A stretch of 42,754 nt of DNA from contig JALUUL010000045.1 of the NCBI GenBank assembly GCA_027021385.1, forward strand, positions 1 to 42,754, written 5' to 3'. Source of the DNA: Planctomycetota bacterium. GTDB lineage: Bacteria > Planctomycetota > UBA1135 > GCA-002748355. Below, piece after piece: positions 1 through 8,866 of the stretch (positions are counted from its first letter, which is position 1; the number at the start of each line of letters is the position of its first letter). The notes under the pieces were generated by a model. It saw nothing but the letters and a program-made list of their open reading frames with translations, searched no databases and was not told the origin of the DNA. The position numbers were made by a program, and so were the translations under genes.

Positions 1-1284
1 TCCGCTATCGACAATCCTGGCGGTCTTTCTGAGCCATTCCCGGACCTTCCGCGTCATCAGCTCCAGGCGGAGTTCTCCGAAGAGGTTCCGCTCCTCGAAC
101 TCCCGCCGGACCTTCGGGACCTCGACCTGGTTCTCCGAGGCGATCCTCCTCAATTCGTTCTCGATATCGGTCTCGGTCACGAAGAGCTTGTGTTTCTTGG
201 CCAGGGCCTCGCTGAGGAAGAGGTTCCGAAGGGCCTGTTCGGCCCCCTGGCGGATCTCCCCCTTGGCCTCCTCGGCCCGCTTCTTGGCCTCCTCCTCCGG
301 CATGCCCGACCGCTTCATCTCCTGGACGAGGTTCGCGATCCTGTGCGCGACCTCCTCCTCGACGAGGCCTTCGGGAAGCTCGAAGGGGTGCTCGGTGTAC
401 AGGGTCGAGAGGATCTCCTCCTCCTGGCGGGCCTCCTCCCTGCGGCGCTTCTCTTCCTCGATCCTCTCCCGCAGCTTCTCCTTCATCTCCTCGACGGATT
501 CGAAGTTGAAGGACTTGGCGAACTCCTCGTCGATCGGGGGGGCCTGGAAGCGGAGGACCTCCTTGATCTCGATCTCGAGGTCTCCGTCCTTGTCCCTGCA
601 CTCCTCCTTCTCGAAGGTGTCGGGGTAGTGGATCGGGAGTGAGGTCTTCTCCCCGGCCTTGCGCCCCTTCAGCCGTTCCTGGAACTCTTCCGGATCGGTG
701 CCGGCGACCGGGATCCTCGCGTGGATCTGGAGACCCTGCTTGGCGGCCACCTCCTCGCCGTCGAGGAGGTAGCGGAGGTCGACCTTCGCGAAATCCCCCT
801 CCTCCATCTCGTCGTCGGTGACGGTCAGCGTGCGCTTGGAGTTCGCGAGTTCCTGGAGGCTCGATTCCACCTCCTCCTCCGTCGCCTCCGCGGGACGGGC
901 CTCGATCTCGATGCTCTTGACGTCGCCGACCTCGACCTCCGGCTTGAGGTCGATTTCGACGCTGAAGCTCAGCGGTCCCTCGGGGTCGAGGGCTCCTTCG
1001 GCGACGTCGAGTTTCGGCGTGCCAACGAACTCGATCTTCCGCTCGTTCAGGGCGTCCCGAAAACCGGTCTCGATCAGGCTCTCCTTGGCCTGGGCCAGGA
1101 TCGCCTCCCCCATCCGCGCCTCGAGGACCTTGCGGGGGATGCGGCCGGGCCGGAAGCCCTTCATCCGGATCTGCTGGTTCGCGGACTTGAAGACCTCGTC
1201 GACATGGGCGCCGACCGTTTCGGCCGGGATGACGACGTTCAGTCGTTTGCGGCAGGGACCGAGTTCTTCGATTTGGACTTCCAT
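1..1284 (-). CDS. tig: Trigger factor (ribosome-associated chaperone/prolyl isomerase), 3' end cut by window edge
   Basis: The frame opens at an ATG at 1284 (MEVQIEELGPCRKRLNVVIP) and runs off the left edge after 428 codons with no stop, so the C-terminus is missing, probably by only a few residues. The N-terminal ribosome-binding region (about residues 1-140), a central FKBP-like PPIase region (about 150-240, with a DFAKVDLRY strand and a GRKAGEKTSLPIHYP segment) and a charged helical C-terminal arm are in the order of trigger factor, and the length matches the family. Trigger factor binds nascent chains at the ribosome exit tunnel. An in-frame ATG 36 bases upstream is possible but does not fit the conserved N-terminus. 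The exported HEAT-type gene lies 107 bp upstream on the same strand. Whether clpP/clpX follow, as in many bacteria, lies outside the window. Confidence 0.93.
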   Translation of the reverse strand, partial: MEVQIEELGPCRKRLNVVIPAETVGAHVDEVFKSANQQIRMKGFRPGRIPRKVLEARMGEAILAQAKESLIETGFRDALNERKIEFVGTPKLDVAEGALDPEGPLSFSVEIDLKPEVEVGDVKSIEIEARPAEATEEEVESSLQELANSKRTLTVTDDEMEEGDFAKVDLRYLLDGEEVAAKQGLQIHARIPVAGTDPEEFQERLKGRKAGEKTSLPIHYPDTFEKEECRDKDGDLEIEIKEVLRFQAPPIDEEFAKSFNFESVEEMKEKLRERIEEEKRRREEARQEEEILSTLYTEHPFELPEGLVEEEVAHRIANLVQEMKRSGMPEEEAKKRAEEAKGEIRQGAEQALRNLFLSEALAKKHKLFVTETDIENELRRIASENQVEVPKVRREFEERNLFGELRLELMTRKVREWLRKTARIVDSG

Positions 1285-1391
1285 GACCTGTTGGCTCCGA
1301 TCGCAAAGAGGGCGAAGCATCCTAGCCGGAGGGGATGGGGATTGCACCGAGGCGCCCCGCTCTCGGCCGGGCCCCGGGAGGGGGGGGAGGG

Positions 1392-2819
1392 TCAGCGCTT
1401 CTCGAAGATCCTGCGGATCTGGAAGTGGCGCTTGATCCAGGTCTCGAGGATCGGGTGGCGCTTCCGGAATCTGGCGAGTTCCTCGGGGGTCGGGTCCGCC
1501 TCCTTCAGCAGGCGGGCGACGGCCGAGGGCCGGTTGCGCTTGATCTCGAGGGAGGCCGCGAGGAAGTAGAGGGAGGGGTCGGCACGTCCCCGGCCCGAGA
1601 GCTGGATGGCCTCCCGGAGGTCCTTCAGGGCCTCGTTCTCCATCCCGAAGGCGAGATGCGCCCGCGCGCGCTGGACCCATCCGTAGGGGATCCTGCGGTT
1701 CTTCTTGATGAAGCGGTTCAGCCGGTTCAGGACCGTCTTCTTGCCGGTCTTGTCGCCCAGGGCGAGCAGGGCCCTCGCGGCCTCCAGTTCGACCGAGGGG
1801 CGGTTCAGGAGTTCGTGGAGCTTGGCGAGGAGGGCGGCCTTTCCCGCGGGGGCGGCGCGCCTGCCGAGATCGGGGGTCTTTGAGAGGAGCCGCTGGAAGT
1901 CGGTGCGGGATAGGAGGTCTTCCTGGTCAGAGAGGTAGAGGGCGGTCTCGACCGCCGGGGAAAGGGCCTCTCCGGAGGGGAGGGCGCCGTCGCCGCAGAG
2001 CCGAAGCAGGAGTTCGAGGAGAGCGGCCTGCACGGCCGGAAAGGGGTGGGTCCGGGCCGCGCCGAGGAGGGCCGGGAGATCCTCGAAGGCGCCGAGCCGG
2101 CTCAGGGCCCGGGCCGCGGCCTCGACGGTGCGGGCCTGCCGGCGTTCGAGAAAGGGAAGGAGGACCGGGACCAGGCGGTGGTCCCCGGTCCGTCCCGCGG
2201 CCGCTAGGAGGAGGGGAAGGACGGAGGGGGGGGAATCCCGCAGACCTTTCGTGAGTCCCGGCCGGAGTTCGGTTCCGGGGAGCCTCGAGAGGAGGAAGAG
2301 GGCGTCGGCGGCGATCTCGATCCGGGGGGAGGCCGCGAGTGCCTCGAGGCGGTCCCGGAACGGTTCGAGGTCCAGGCCGTCGAGGATCCGGCGGATGTTC
2401 TCGGCGCGGTTGCGATGGACGCGGCTCGGGCGGGGAGCGGCCAGGAGGTCCAGGCAAAGAGCCGGGATCTCGGGGTCGAGCTTGCGGATCTCCCGGAACC
2501 TGCGCTCGAGGAAGGTCCGGTTCTCGGCGTAGGAGAGGCCCAGGTCGGCCATGTAGCGGGACTCGAGGAGGGCTCGAAGCTTGCGAAGGTCCTTGCGGAG
2601 TCTCGTTTCGACCGCTCGCTTCCAGGCGATCCAGCCGGGGAGCCCCTTCCGATCCGACCCCTGCCCGCGCTGCGCGGGCGGAGAGGGCCGCGTGGCCGCC
2701 CCGTCCTTCCGCGCGGCCTGTCCGGCGGGGGCGGAGGAGGGAAGGGTTCCGTCCGGGGTCCCGGGACGCGCCTGGATCACGGCGAGCAGCAGCAGGGCGG
2801 GGATCGGAAAATCGGGCAT
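1392..2819 (-). CDS. Exported HEAT/TPR-like helical repeat protein
   Basis: This 475-residue protein starts with a short hydrophobic leader (IPALLLLAVIQ, residues 6-16), suggesting export, followed by a low-complexity Pro/Ala/Arg linker to about residue 55. The rest is almost all helix: paired Leu/Ala-rich helices in the middle (for example PGLTKGLRDSPPSVLPLLLA and VEAAARALSRLGAFEDLPAL) look like HEAT repeats, and the last part (about 370-440) has a TPR-like pair (WVQRARAHLAFGMENEALKD). Such solenoids usually bind other proteins; no catalytic motif is visible. It lies upstream of trigger factor on the same strand and divergent from mnmG. The specific role is unknown. The gene call is firm because of length, codon usage and the leader. 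Confidence 0.8.
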   Translation of the reverse strand: MPDFPIPALLLLAVIQARPGTPDGTLPSSAPAGQAARKDGAATRPSPPAQRGQGSDRKGLPGWIAWKRAVETRLRKDLRKLRALLESRYMADLGLSYAENRTFLERRFREIRKLDPEIPALCLDLLAAPRPSRVHRNRAENIRRILDGLDLEPFRDRLEALAASPRIEIAADALFLLSRLPGTELRPGLTKGLRDSPPSVLPLLLAAAGRTGDHRLVPVLLPFLERRQARTVEAAARALSRLGAFEDLPALLGAARTHPFPAVQAALLELLLRLCGDGALPSGEALSPAVETALYLSDQEDLLSRTDFQRLLSKTPDLGRRAAPAGKAALLAKLHELLNRPSVELEAARALLALGDKTGKKTVLNRLNRFIKKNRRIPYGWVQRARAHLAFGMENEALKDLREAIQLSGRGRADPSLYFLAASLEIKRNRPSAVARLLKEADPTPEELARFRKRHPILETWIKRHFQIRRIFEKR

Positions 2820-3087
2820 CAGCCAGCCGGCGGCGGAATCGGGGCCCTCGGGGGGCTTCGGGCGGGAAGGCCCCTACCTTGAAGCCTGGCGTCCGCGCGG
2901 GCAAGCCTTCAGGATGCGCCATCCTTCCCGGCGGGGTCCCGGGGAGGGCGGCAGGCACCGGCCGAGTTTGCGCCGGAGGCCGTGACGGATTCGGAAGACC
3001 TCGTTCCACATCGTGCCTTCGCTTCGGTCCGCCGGGACCTCCGACTTGAATCCCTTCCCCGATTGTCCGAGTTCCGTTCCTGAATCG

Positions 3088-4953
3088 ATGGCCCGCTCCC
3101 CGAACACGACGACCCGGGATTTCGACCTCTGCGTCGTGGGGGGAGGGCATGCGGGGGTCGAGGCGGCCATGGCCGCGGCTCGTTCGGGGGCGCGGACCGC
3201 CCTCGTCGTCCTCGACGCCTCGAGCCTCGGGCGCATGAGCTGCAATCCCGCCGTCGGCGGGCTCGGCAAGGGGCAACTGGTCCGGGAACTCGACGCCCTC
3301 GGCGGAGAGATGGGGCTCTGCACCGACGCGGTCGGAATCCAGTTCCGGATGCTGAACCGATCGAAGGGCCCGGCGGTCCGGGCGCCTAGGGCCCAGGTCG
3401 ATCGGGAGGCCTACAACCGGGAGATGGTCCGGCGCGTCCGGGCGGTCGAGGGCCTCTCGGTCCTCGAGGGGGAAGTCGTAGATCTCTTGACCCGCGGCCG
3501 GGACGGGGCGAGGGAAGTCCGGGGGGTCCGTCTCGTGACGGGGGAGATCCTCGCCTGCCCCGTGGTCGTGCTGACGACGGGAACCTTTCTCGGAGGCGTG
3601 CTCCACGAGGGGGAGCGGAACCTGCCCGGCGGCCGTCACGGAGAACCAGCCGCGACGGCCCTTAGGTTTGCCCTCGCCGGAATGGGGCTCCGGCTCGGCC
3701 GTCACAAGACCGGGACGCCGCCGAGGCTCGACCGCAAAAGCCTCGACCTCTCGCGCCTTCGCGAACAACCCGGGGACGATCCGCCGCCCCCGTTTTCGTT
3801 CCGGACGGAAAGGATCGATCGTCCCCAGGTCCCCTGCCATCTGACGGCGACGAATCCGAGAACGCACCGCCTGATCGCGGAGGCGGCCCATCTATCCCCG
3901 ATGGCGCGCGGGAAGATCCAGGGTCCCGGACCCCGGTATTGCCCCTCGGTCGAGGACAAGGTCCTGCGCTTCCCGCAGCGGAACGCGCACCAGGTCTTCC
4001 TCGAGCCCGAGGGCTACGAGGCCGAGGAGGTCTATCCGAACGGGATCTCGACGAGCCTTCCGGCCGAGGTCCAGGAAGCCTTCGTCCGGACGATCGAGGG
4101 GCTCGAGGAGGCCGTCCTGCTCCGGCCGGGGTACGCCGTCGAGTACGACCACCTCGAGACGGCCCAGCTTCGGGCGGACCTCTCGGTCGCGGGGGTCGCG
4201 GGCCTCTTCGCGGCCGGGCAGATCAACGGGACCTCGGGGTACGAGGAAGCCGCCGTCCAGGGCTTCATCGCCGGGATCAACGCGGTGCGCCGGGTCCGCG
4301 GGGAACGACCCTTCGTCCTCGGAAGGGATGAGGCCTACATCGGGGTCCTGATCGACGACCTCGTCCGCGTGAACCCGGCCGAGCCCTATCGCATGTTCAC
4401 GAGCCGGGCCGAGCATCGCCTGGCCCTCCGGCAGGGGAACGCCGACCTGCGCCTGCGGAGTCGGGCCGCCGAACTCGGGCTCCTCGGGGAGAGGGTGTTG
4501 GAGCGGACGGAGGCGAGAGCGCGCCGGTTGGACGAGGCCTGCGCCCTTCTCGCCGGGATCCGCAGCGACGGCAAGAGCCTGGACATCCACCTTCGAAGGC
4601 CCGGGACGCGCTGGCGGGATCTGGCCTCCGGGCACCCGGCCCTCGCGGCCCTGGCCCTCGAGCCCGAGGACGAGGCGGAGGTCGAGGCCCGGACGATCTA
4701 TGCCTCCTACCTCGAGAGGTTCGCGCAGGAGAGGGAACGCCTAGCGCGGCTCGCCGAGACCCCTCTCCCTCCAGGCCTGGATTACGCCTCGATCGAGGGC
4801 CTGAAGACCGAGGCCCGTGAAGTGTTGGGTAGGCGCCGCCCCTTGGATCTCCGGGAGGCCCGCGACCTGCCGGGGGTCACGCCCGCCGACCTCTCGGTCC
4901 TGCTCGTCGAACTGAAGAGGAGGGAGGGATCCCGGCCCGCAGCGCGTTCTTGA
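3088..4953 (+). CDS. mnmG: tRNA uridine-5-carboxymethylaminomethyl modification enzyme MnmG (GidA)
   Basis: With MnmE, MnmG uses FAD, NADH and methylene-tetrahydrofolate to build the cmnm5 group on wobble U34 of several tRNAs in the cytoplasm. The 621-residue product is family length. Visible hallmarks are the FAD-binding GGGHAGVEAAMAAARSGA near residue 15, MSCNPAVGGLGKG, SKGPAVRAPRAQVDR, KTGTPPRLD, GPRYCPSVEDKV, FLEPEG, NGISTSLP, GQINGTSGYEEAA and EPYRMFTSRAEHRL, then the helical C-terminal domain ending GVTPADLSVLLVELKR. The ATG at 3088 puts the FAD motif close to the N-terminus as in homologues; an ATG at 3013 would add 25 unconserved residues. The last 77 bases overlap the end of convergent ruvA. 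Confidence 0.97.
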   Translation: MARSPNTTTRDFDLCVVGGGHAGVEAAMAAARSGARTALVVLDASSLGRMSCNPAVGGLGKGQLVRELDALGGEMGLCTDAVGIQFRMLNRSKGPAVRAPRAQVDREAYNREMVRRVRAVEGLSVLEGEVVDLLTRGRDGAREVRGVRLVTGEILACPVVVLTTGTFLGGVLHEGERNLPGGRHGEPAATALRFALAGMGLRLGRHKTGTPPRLDRKSLDLSRLREQPGDDPPPPFSFRTERIDRPQVPCHLTATNPRTHRLIAEAAHLSPMARGKIQGPGPRYCPSVEDKVLRFPQRNAHQVFLEPEGYEAEEVYPNGISTSLPAEVQEAFVRTIEGLEEAVLLRPGYAVEYDHLETAQLRADLSVAGVAGLFAAGQINGTSGYEEAAVQGFIAGINAVRRVRGERPFVLGRDEAYIGVLIDDLVRVNPAEPYRMFTSRAEHRLALRQGNADLRLRSRAAELGLLGERVLERTEARARRLDEACALLAGIRSDGKSLDIHLRRPGTRWRDLASGHPALAALALEPEDEAEVEARTIYASYLERFAQERERLARLAETPLPPGLDYASIEGLKTEAREVLGRRRPLDLREARDLPGVTPADLSVLLVELKRREGSRPAARS

Positions 4954-5545
4954 TCAGGGTTTCGAGAGGGGCTTCCGGTTCGGTCTCGCGTGCGGCGAGA
5001 ACCCGCTGTCTCGCTTCCTCCTCCTGGAAACCCAGGCTCTGCAGTGCGAGGACCGCGTCCCGGATCTCGGGATCCTCGGACGGATCCCGATCCCCGGAGG
5101 GGACCGTCCCTCCGCCGAGGGCTTCGAGCCAGAGACCGGCCTTGTCCTTCGTTTCGAGGCACAGGCGCCGGGCGGTCTTCGGACCAACTCCCTTGATCGC
5201 CCGCAGGAAGCCGAGATCCTCGTCCCTAAGGGCGCGCAGGAGCCGTTCCGGTCCCCCGGCCGAGAGCAGTCCGAGCACGAGGTTCGGTCCGACGCCCGGC
5301 AAGCGGAGGAGGAGGCGGGAGAGGTCGCGTTCCTCTGGGCTCGCGAATCCCAGGAGTCTCGGGCACTCGTCCTGCACGACGGTCAGGACGAAGAGGCGGA
5401 CGAGCCCGTCCTTCTCCTCGAGGCGCGGCGCGGTCCCGAGGGGAACGCGGCAGGTATAGCCGACGGCGCCTTCCGGCCCCCCGACCCTGAGGACGAGGCG
5501 CATCGCCTCCTTCGCCGCAATCGTCCCTTCGAGGAAATCGAACAT
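4877..5545 (-). CDS. ruvA: Holliday junction branch migration protein RuvA
   Basis: RuvA binds four-way DNA junctions and loads the RuvB motor during recombinational repair. The 222-residue product has the N-terminal OB fold (MFDFLEGTIAAKEAMRLVL...VGYTCRVPLGT, 1-65), the helix-hairpin-helix region (LLRLPGVGPNLVLGLLSAGG and AIKGVGPKTARRLCLETKDK, about 75-135) and the small C-terminal domain contacting RuvB (AVLALQSLGFQEEEARQRV, about 165-205). A purine-rich GGGAGG lies about 10 bases before the ATG. It starts 28 bp after the stop of the TPR/alpha-CTD gene on the same strand, so the two are probably co-transcribed. Its final ~25 codons, an Arg-rich tail, are antisense to the mnmG 3' end. No ruvB or ruvC is in the window. 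Confidence 0.95.
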   Translation of the reverse strand: MFDFLEGTIAAKEAMRLVLRVGGPEGAVGYTCRVPLGTAPRLEEKDGLVRLFVLTVVQDECPRLLGFASPEERDLSRLLLRLPGVGPNLVLGLLSAGGPERLLRALRDEDLGFLRAIKGVGPKTARRLCLETKDKAGLWLEALGGGTVPSGDRDPSEDPEIRDAVLALQSLGFQEEEARQRVLAARETEPEAPLETLIKNALRAGIPPSSSVRRAGPRGRRA

Positions 5546-5573
5546 CCGCGGCCCGCCTCCCGGGGGTACCGGT

Positions 5574-6863
5574 TCAACTCCGGAGACTCAGGCCCAGCTC
5601 GTCGAGCTTGGTCTTGATCTCGTTCAGGGAGGTCTGGCCGAAGTTGGGGCAGGCCATGAGTTCGGCCTCGGTCTTCTGGACGAGGTCCCCGATCGTCCGG
5701 AGCTTGAACATCTCGATGATGCGTTTCGCGCGGATCGACACCTCGAGTTCGGAGATCGGGCGGTTGCGCGGATCGTTCGGGTCGAGTTCCCCCTCGTCCC
5801 CGAAGGGCGACCCCGCTCCGATGCTGTTCGGGTCGATGCCGAGCCTCAAGCCCTTCGCCCTGAGGATCTCCTGGATCTCCTCCAGGGAGGTCTCGCCGAA
5901 GTTCTTGTAGGAGAGGAGTTCGGCCTCGGTCTTCGTGACAAGGTCGCCTAGGGTGCGGATGCCCATCTTGTCGAGACAGTTCCGGCTGCGCACCGAGAGT
6001 TCGAAGTCGGTGATCGGAGTGCGGAGGATCTGGTTCCTCCGGCCCTCGCGCCGTTCCATGTCCTCGTCGAAGACCATGTTCCGCGCGGAGCGGACGTCGG
6101 TCAGGTACATCTTGAGCCTGGGATTCGAAGGGTCGAGCTTCTGGGCCGCGAGGAAGCACTGTTCCGCCCTTCCGAACTCCTCGCGATCCTCGAAGATCAG
6201 GCCGAGATGGGTCAGGACTGCGAGGTCCGCCGGTCCCTGGGACAGCATCCTCTCGTAGACCTCGATCGCCTCGTCGTCGTGCCCCTTGAGGTCGAGGAGG
6301 CGGGCGTAGCGGAATGCGCAGTCCTCGAGGGAGGGTTCGATCTCGTAGGCCTGGCGGTAGCAGCGGAGCGCCTCGTCGATCTGGAGGCTCTCCTCGGCGA
6401 ACCACCCGCGAAGGAACGGAATCCAGGCGGTGTTCTCGAGAAAACCGGGTTCCCTCAGGAGGGCCTCGAGGGCCCGGCGATCCTTCGCACGGAGGAGGGC
6501 GACCGCGCGGGCTCGTGCCTCGTCGGGGGTCTTCGGCTCGGCGACGACCTCGACCGCCTCGTCGAAGCGCCCGAGCTGCGTCAGGCAGAGGCTGCGCAGC
6601 ATCGCGACCCCCTGTTCCTCCCGGTGGGAGTTCAGGATCTCGAGGGCGTCGGCGTACTTCCCGAGGACGAACCAGGCCAGGCCCGCCTGCAGCGTGCCTT
6701 CGGCCTGTTCATGGATGAAGGCGCGGAGACGCTCGTACTGCTCGCGCTGTCCGAAGACCCGCTTCCGGATCCCGGTCAAGTGGTTGAGGTCCCATTGGGT
6801 CTGACGGATCAGATCGGGCGCGGAGGGTTCGACGGCGGCGGTCGAAGCTTCGTCTACGGTCAT
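5574..6863 (-). CDS. TPR protein with two C-terminal RNA polymerase alpha-CTD-like domains
   Basis: The 429-residue product has TPR-like helices over about residues 40-280 (LAWFVLGKYADALEILNSHR, ALRCYRQAYEIEPSLEDCAF, LTHLGLIFEDREEFGRAEQC). It ends with two copies of the helix-hairpin-helix fold of the RNA polymerase alpha C-terminal domain: about 283-342 (ELSVRSRNCLDKMGIRTLGD...NFGETSLEEIQEIL) and 368-428 (ELEVSIRAKRIIEMFKLRTI...NFGQTSLNEIKTKL). The RNA polymerase-like core before them is absent, so this is not RpoA. In RpoA this domain contacts UP-element DNA and activators; DNA or polymerase binding here is an inference. The start at 6863 is preferred because the longer frame from 6989 would run through the promoter at 6952-6980. 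It is probably the first gene of an operon with ruvA. Confidence 0.88.
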   Translation of the reverse strand: MTVDEASTAAVEPSAPDLIRQTQWDLNHLTGIRKRVFGQREQYERLRAFIHEQAEGTLQAGLAWFVLGKYADALEILNSHREEQGVAMLRSLCLTQLGRFDEAVEVVAEPKTPDEARARAVALLRAKDRRALEALLREPGFLENTAWIPFLRGWFAEESLQIDEALRCYRQAYEIEPSLEDCAFRYARLLDLKGHDDEAIEVYERMLSQGPADLAVLTHLGLIFEDREEFGRAEQCFLAAQKLDPSNPRLKMYLTDVRSARNMVFDEDMERREGRRNQILRTPITDFELSVRSRNCLDKMGIRTLGDLVTKTEAELLSYKNFGETSLEEIQEILRAKGLRLGIDPNSIGAGSPFGDEGELDPNDPRNRPISELEVSIRAKRIIEMFKLRTIGDLVQKTEAELMACPNFGQTSLNEIKTKLDELGLSLRS

Positions 6864-6951
6864 CTTGTTCTCGTCGCGTCTCAGGCGGCAAAGGGAACGG
6901 ATTCCGCGGGCGGAACCTTGAGGAGGCGGAATCCAGGAGCGAAGCGCGAAG

Positions 6952-6980
6952 AGTATAGGGAGGCCGCCTCCGTCGATCAA
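6952..6980 (-). promoter_or_regulatory. Predicted sigma70-type promoter for the TPR/alpha-CTD gene
   Basis: On the minus strand a -35 box TTGATC (6980-6975) and a -10 box TATACT (6957-6952) are separated by exactly 17 bases. Four of six and five of six bases match the consensus, which stands out in this GC-rich DNA. Transcription would begin near 6945, giving a leader of about 80 bases before the ATG at 6863. The position just after the preceding gene's stop (7000) also fits. Found by eye only. Confidence 0.5.
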
Positions 6981-6999
6981 GATTGCCAAGTGCTTGGGG

Positions 7000-8502
7000 T
7001 CAAAGGTCTTCCTTCGTTTCCTCCGGGAGCAGATCGCCGAGGACCTGGGGCACGAGTTGCGGGTCGGAGATCTGCCGCGGGTTCGCGGCCGCGACCCAAC
7101 GCTCCCCTTCCCATCGTAGGGGGTAGGCCAGGCGTTCTCCCGGGACCGAGGGATGCTGGGCGACGAAGACCCGATGGTCGAGGTGGGGGCTCCAGTAGGA
7201 GACTCCGTTCGTCCCGGCGAAGGGAAGAGGAAGCCGTGGAGCGATCTCTAGGATCGTCGAAACAAGGTCGCCTTCCACAGGAGGCGGCGGTTCGAAAACG
7301 CCCCTTCCATCCCGCAGCGAGGCGAGTTCTCGAAGCCGCCGAGCGAGGTCCGAGGGGTCGCCGTGCCGGAAGATCGCTCCGTTCCGGCCCGGGACGATGT
7401 CGAGGGCCGCGTCCGAGAGGTCGGAGGCCAGGAGGAACCTCCCCGAGTGGAGGGCGAGGCGGGACAGGCTCCGGGTCGGCTCGGTCAGACCCTCGGGGCA
7501 GAAGAGGGCGTCGAGCCTCGCGATCCGGGAGAGGAGCCGGCCCTCCCGCATCGGCCCCAGGTAGCGGAAGTCGAGGGAGGCCGGGATCCGGGCGAAGGTC
7601 GCGGCCAACCAGCTTCCGCTCCCGGGAACGCGTCGCACCGGCCCCGCGACCTGTAACGCGAAGTCCTTCGGTTCCGCCCGCCTGAGCGCGTCGAGCAGGA
7701 GGTCGAGCCCCGATCCCGGACGGAGTTCGCCGAGGAATCCGAGGACGCAGCGCGGGCTCCGGGGTTTTCGGGGAAGCGGCTCCGGGATCTCGAAGCTCTC
7801 GATCCGATGCAGCCGCCTCGCGGGGACCCCGCTTTCGACGAGAGCCCCTCGAAGTCTGGGGGAGGGGACGAGGCAGAGTTCGGGTTGTTCGAGTTCGGCG
7901 AGGGCCCGCTCCTTCAGCGAACGGCACAGAGCGAGGGGACCCGCGATCCTCTCGCCGAGGAATCCGGTCCCGGGGTCGTCCTCCCCGGGGAGGAGCGGCG
8001 GCCAGGTCGCCCGGAGGCAGGGAAGGCAGCGAAGGGGATCGATCCGGGTGCAGGGTTCCCCCTTCGCGTCGCAGAGGTCCCTGCGGGGGCAGAGAGGCCA
8101 GGCCTCGGGCAGGCAGCAGAGAGTGGGGATGCCCGCGGCCTGCAGGAGTCCGGGAAGGTTCAACGGGAATCCCCTCCACCTGTGGATCAGCGCGAATCCG
8201 AAAGGACCCTCCTCCCGCTGCTCTCGTTCGAGAAACGCGGCCAGGTTCTCCTCGGCTTCCCGGGAACGGAAGAGGTCGCGGAAGCTCCCCTTCCTCGTGG
8301 GGACGGCGGGGACGCGCCGGCCGTGGAGGCCCCGGCGTTCGAACTCCGAACCTCTCTCCGTCCTCGAGGAGGCCCCGGGCATGAGGAGGCGGAGGTCGAG
8401 CCCCCGGTCCCTCAGATCCTCGGCCAGCTTCCAGAACGCGCGGCCCCAGAAGTCCGGCGGCGGGAGAAGGGAACCCAGAAGGAGACAGCGGAGTCGAGTC
8501 AT
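7000..8502 (-). CDS. Glycosyltransferase (GT4-like, GT-B fold) with cysteine motif
   Basis: This 500-residue product begins MTRLRCLLLGSLLPPPDFWG, with the GT-B style N-terminal domain (glycine-rich loop after the first strand). A cysteine-rich stretch around residues 130-165 (LPEAWPLCPRRDLC, then GEPC and CLPCL) resembles the CPR...C...CxxC motif of many GT4-type glycosyltransferases. The second half carries the nucleotide-sugar domain: VLGFLGELRPGSGLDLLLDA, then LFCPEGLTEPTRSL in the position of the usual donor-binding Glu motif. It probably adds a sugar to a surface polysaccharide or glycolipid, but donor and acceptor cannot be read. The start at 8502 is the first plausible ATG; longer frames upstream are low-complexity. 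It is divergent from the lipoprotein gene at 8867. Confidence 0.78.
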   Translation of the reverse strand: MTRLRCLLLGSLLPPPDFWGRAFWKLAEDLRDRGLDLRLLMPGASSRTERGSEFERRGLHGRRVPAVPTRKGSFRDLFRSREAEENLAAFLEREQREEGPFGFALIHRWRGFPLNLPGLLQAAGIPTLCCLPEAWPLCPRRDLCDAKGEPCTRIDPLRCLPCLRATWPPLLPGEDDPGTGFLGERIAGPLALCRSLKERALAELEQPELCLVPSPRLRGALVESGVPARRLHRIESFEIPEPLPRKPRSPRCVLGFLGELRPGSGLDLLLDALRRAEPKDFALQVAGPVRRVPGSGSWLAATFARIPASLDFRYLGPMREGRLLSRIARLDALFCPEGLTEPTRSLSRLALHSGRFLLASDLSDAALDIVPGRNGAIFRHGDPSDLARRLRELASLRDGRGVFEPPPPVEGDLVSTILEIAPRLPLPFAGTNGVSYWSPHLDHRVFVAQHPSVPGERLAYPLRWEGERWVAAANPRQISDPQLVPQVLGDLLPEETKEDL

Positions 8503-8866
8503 CGTCGGCGGGGTCTCGGGACCCGAGGGCCCTGGAGTCGGGGAGGGGGACGGAGTTCCCGGTCGGCGGAGCCCGAGGGTAGCGGGGGGCGGGCCGGGGC
8601 TCACCGGGTCCGGTTCGGAATCCTTCGGGCGGTCTCCGCCCATGTTTCGATTCGGAAACGACAAGGAGGGGGAAAGAGCCTTCCCGCGGATGACCGGGAG
8701 GATCAGGGGGGCGAAGGGGATCCGGGAGACGCCCGCGGCGACGGGGCCGGCAGGGGAAGGGGGAGGCCCTTCCCGGGAATGGGAAACGCTGGCAAGTGAT
8801 TTGCGGTATACCCTGCCCCCCGGCCTCCATCCCTTCCGCGGTCCTCCCCTTTCCAAGACCTTGCGC
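8503..8866. other. Divergent intergenic region, 364 bp
   Basis: No gene is supported here. It separates the minus-strand glycosyltransferase from the plus-strand lipoprotein gene and must hold both promoters. Visible short dyads are CTCGGG-A-CCCGAG at 8515-8527, just upstream of the glycosyltransferase start, TTCCCGGGAA at 8770-8779 and the AT-containing palindrome GGTATACC at 8805-8812, whose TATACC could serve as a -10 element, although no convincing -35 box lies 16-18 bases upstream. Confidence 0.5.

Noticed and set aside
1927..3891. Long minus-strand open frame across the HEAT gene and mnmG start
   Set aside because: It is the shadow of well-supported mnmG and the HEAT-protein gene and encodes Pro/Arg/Gly-rich sequence with no family motif.
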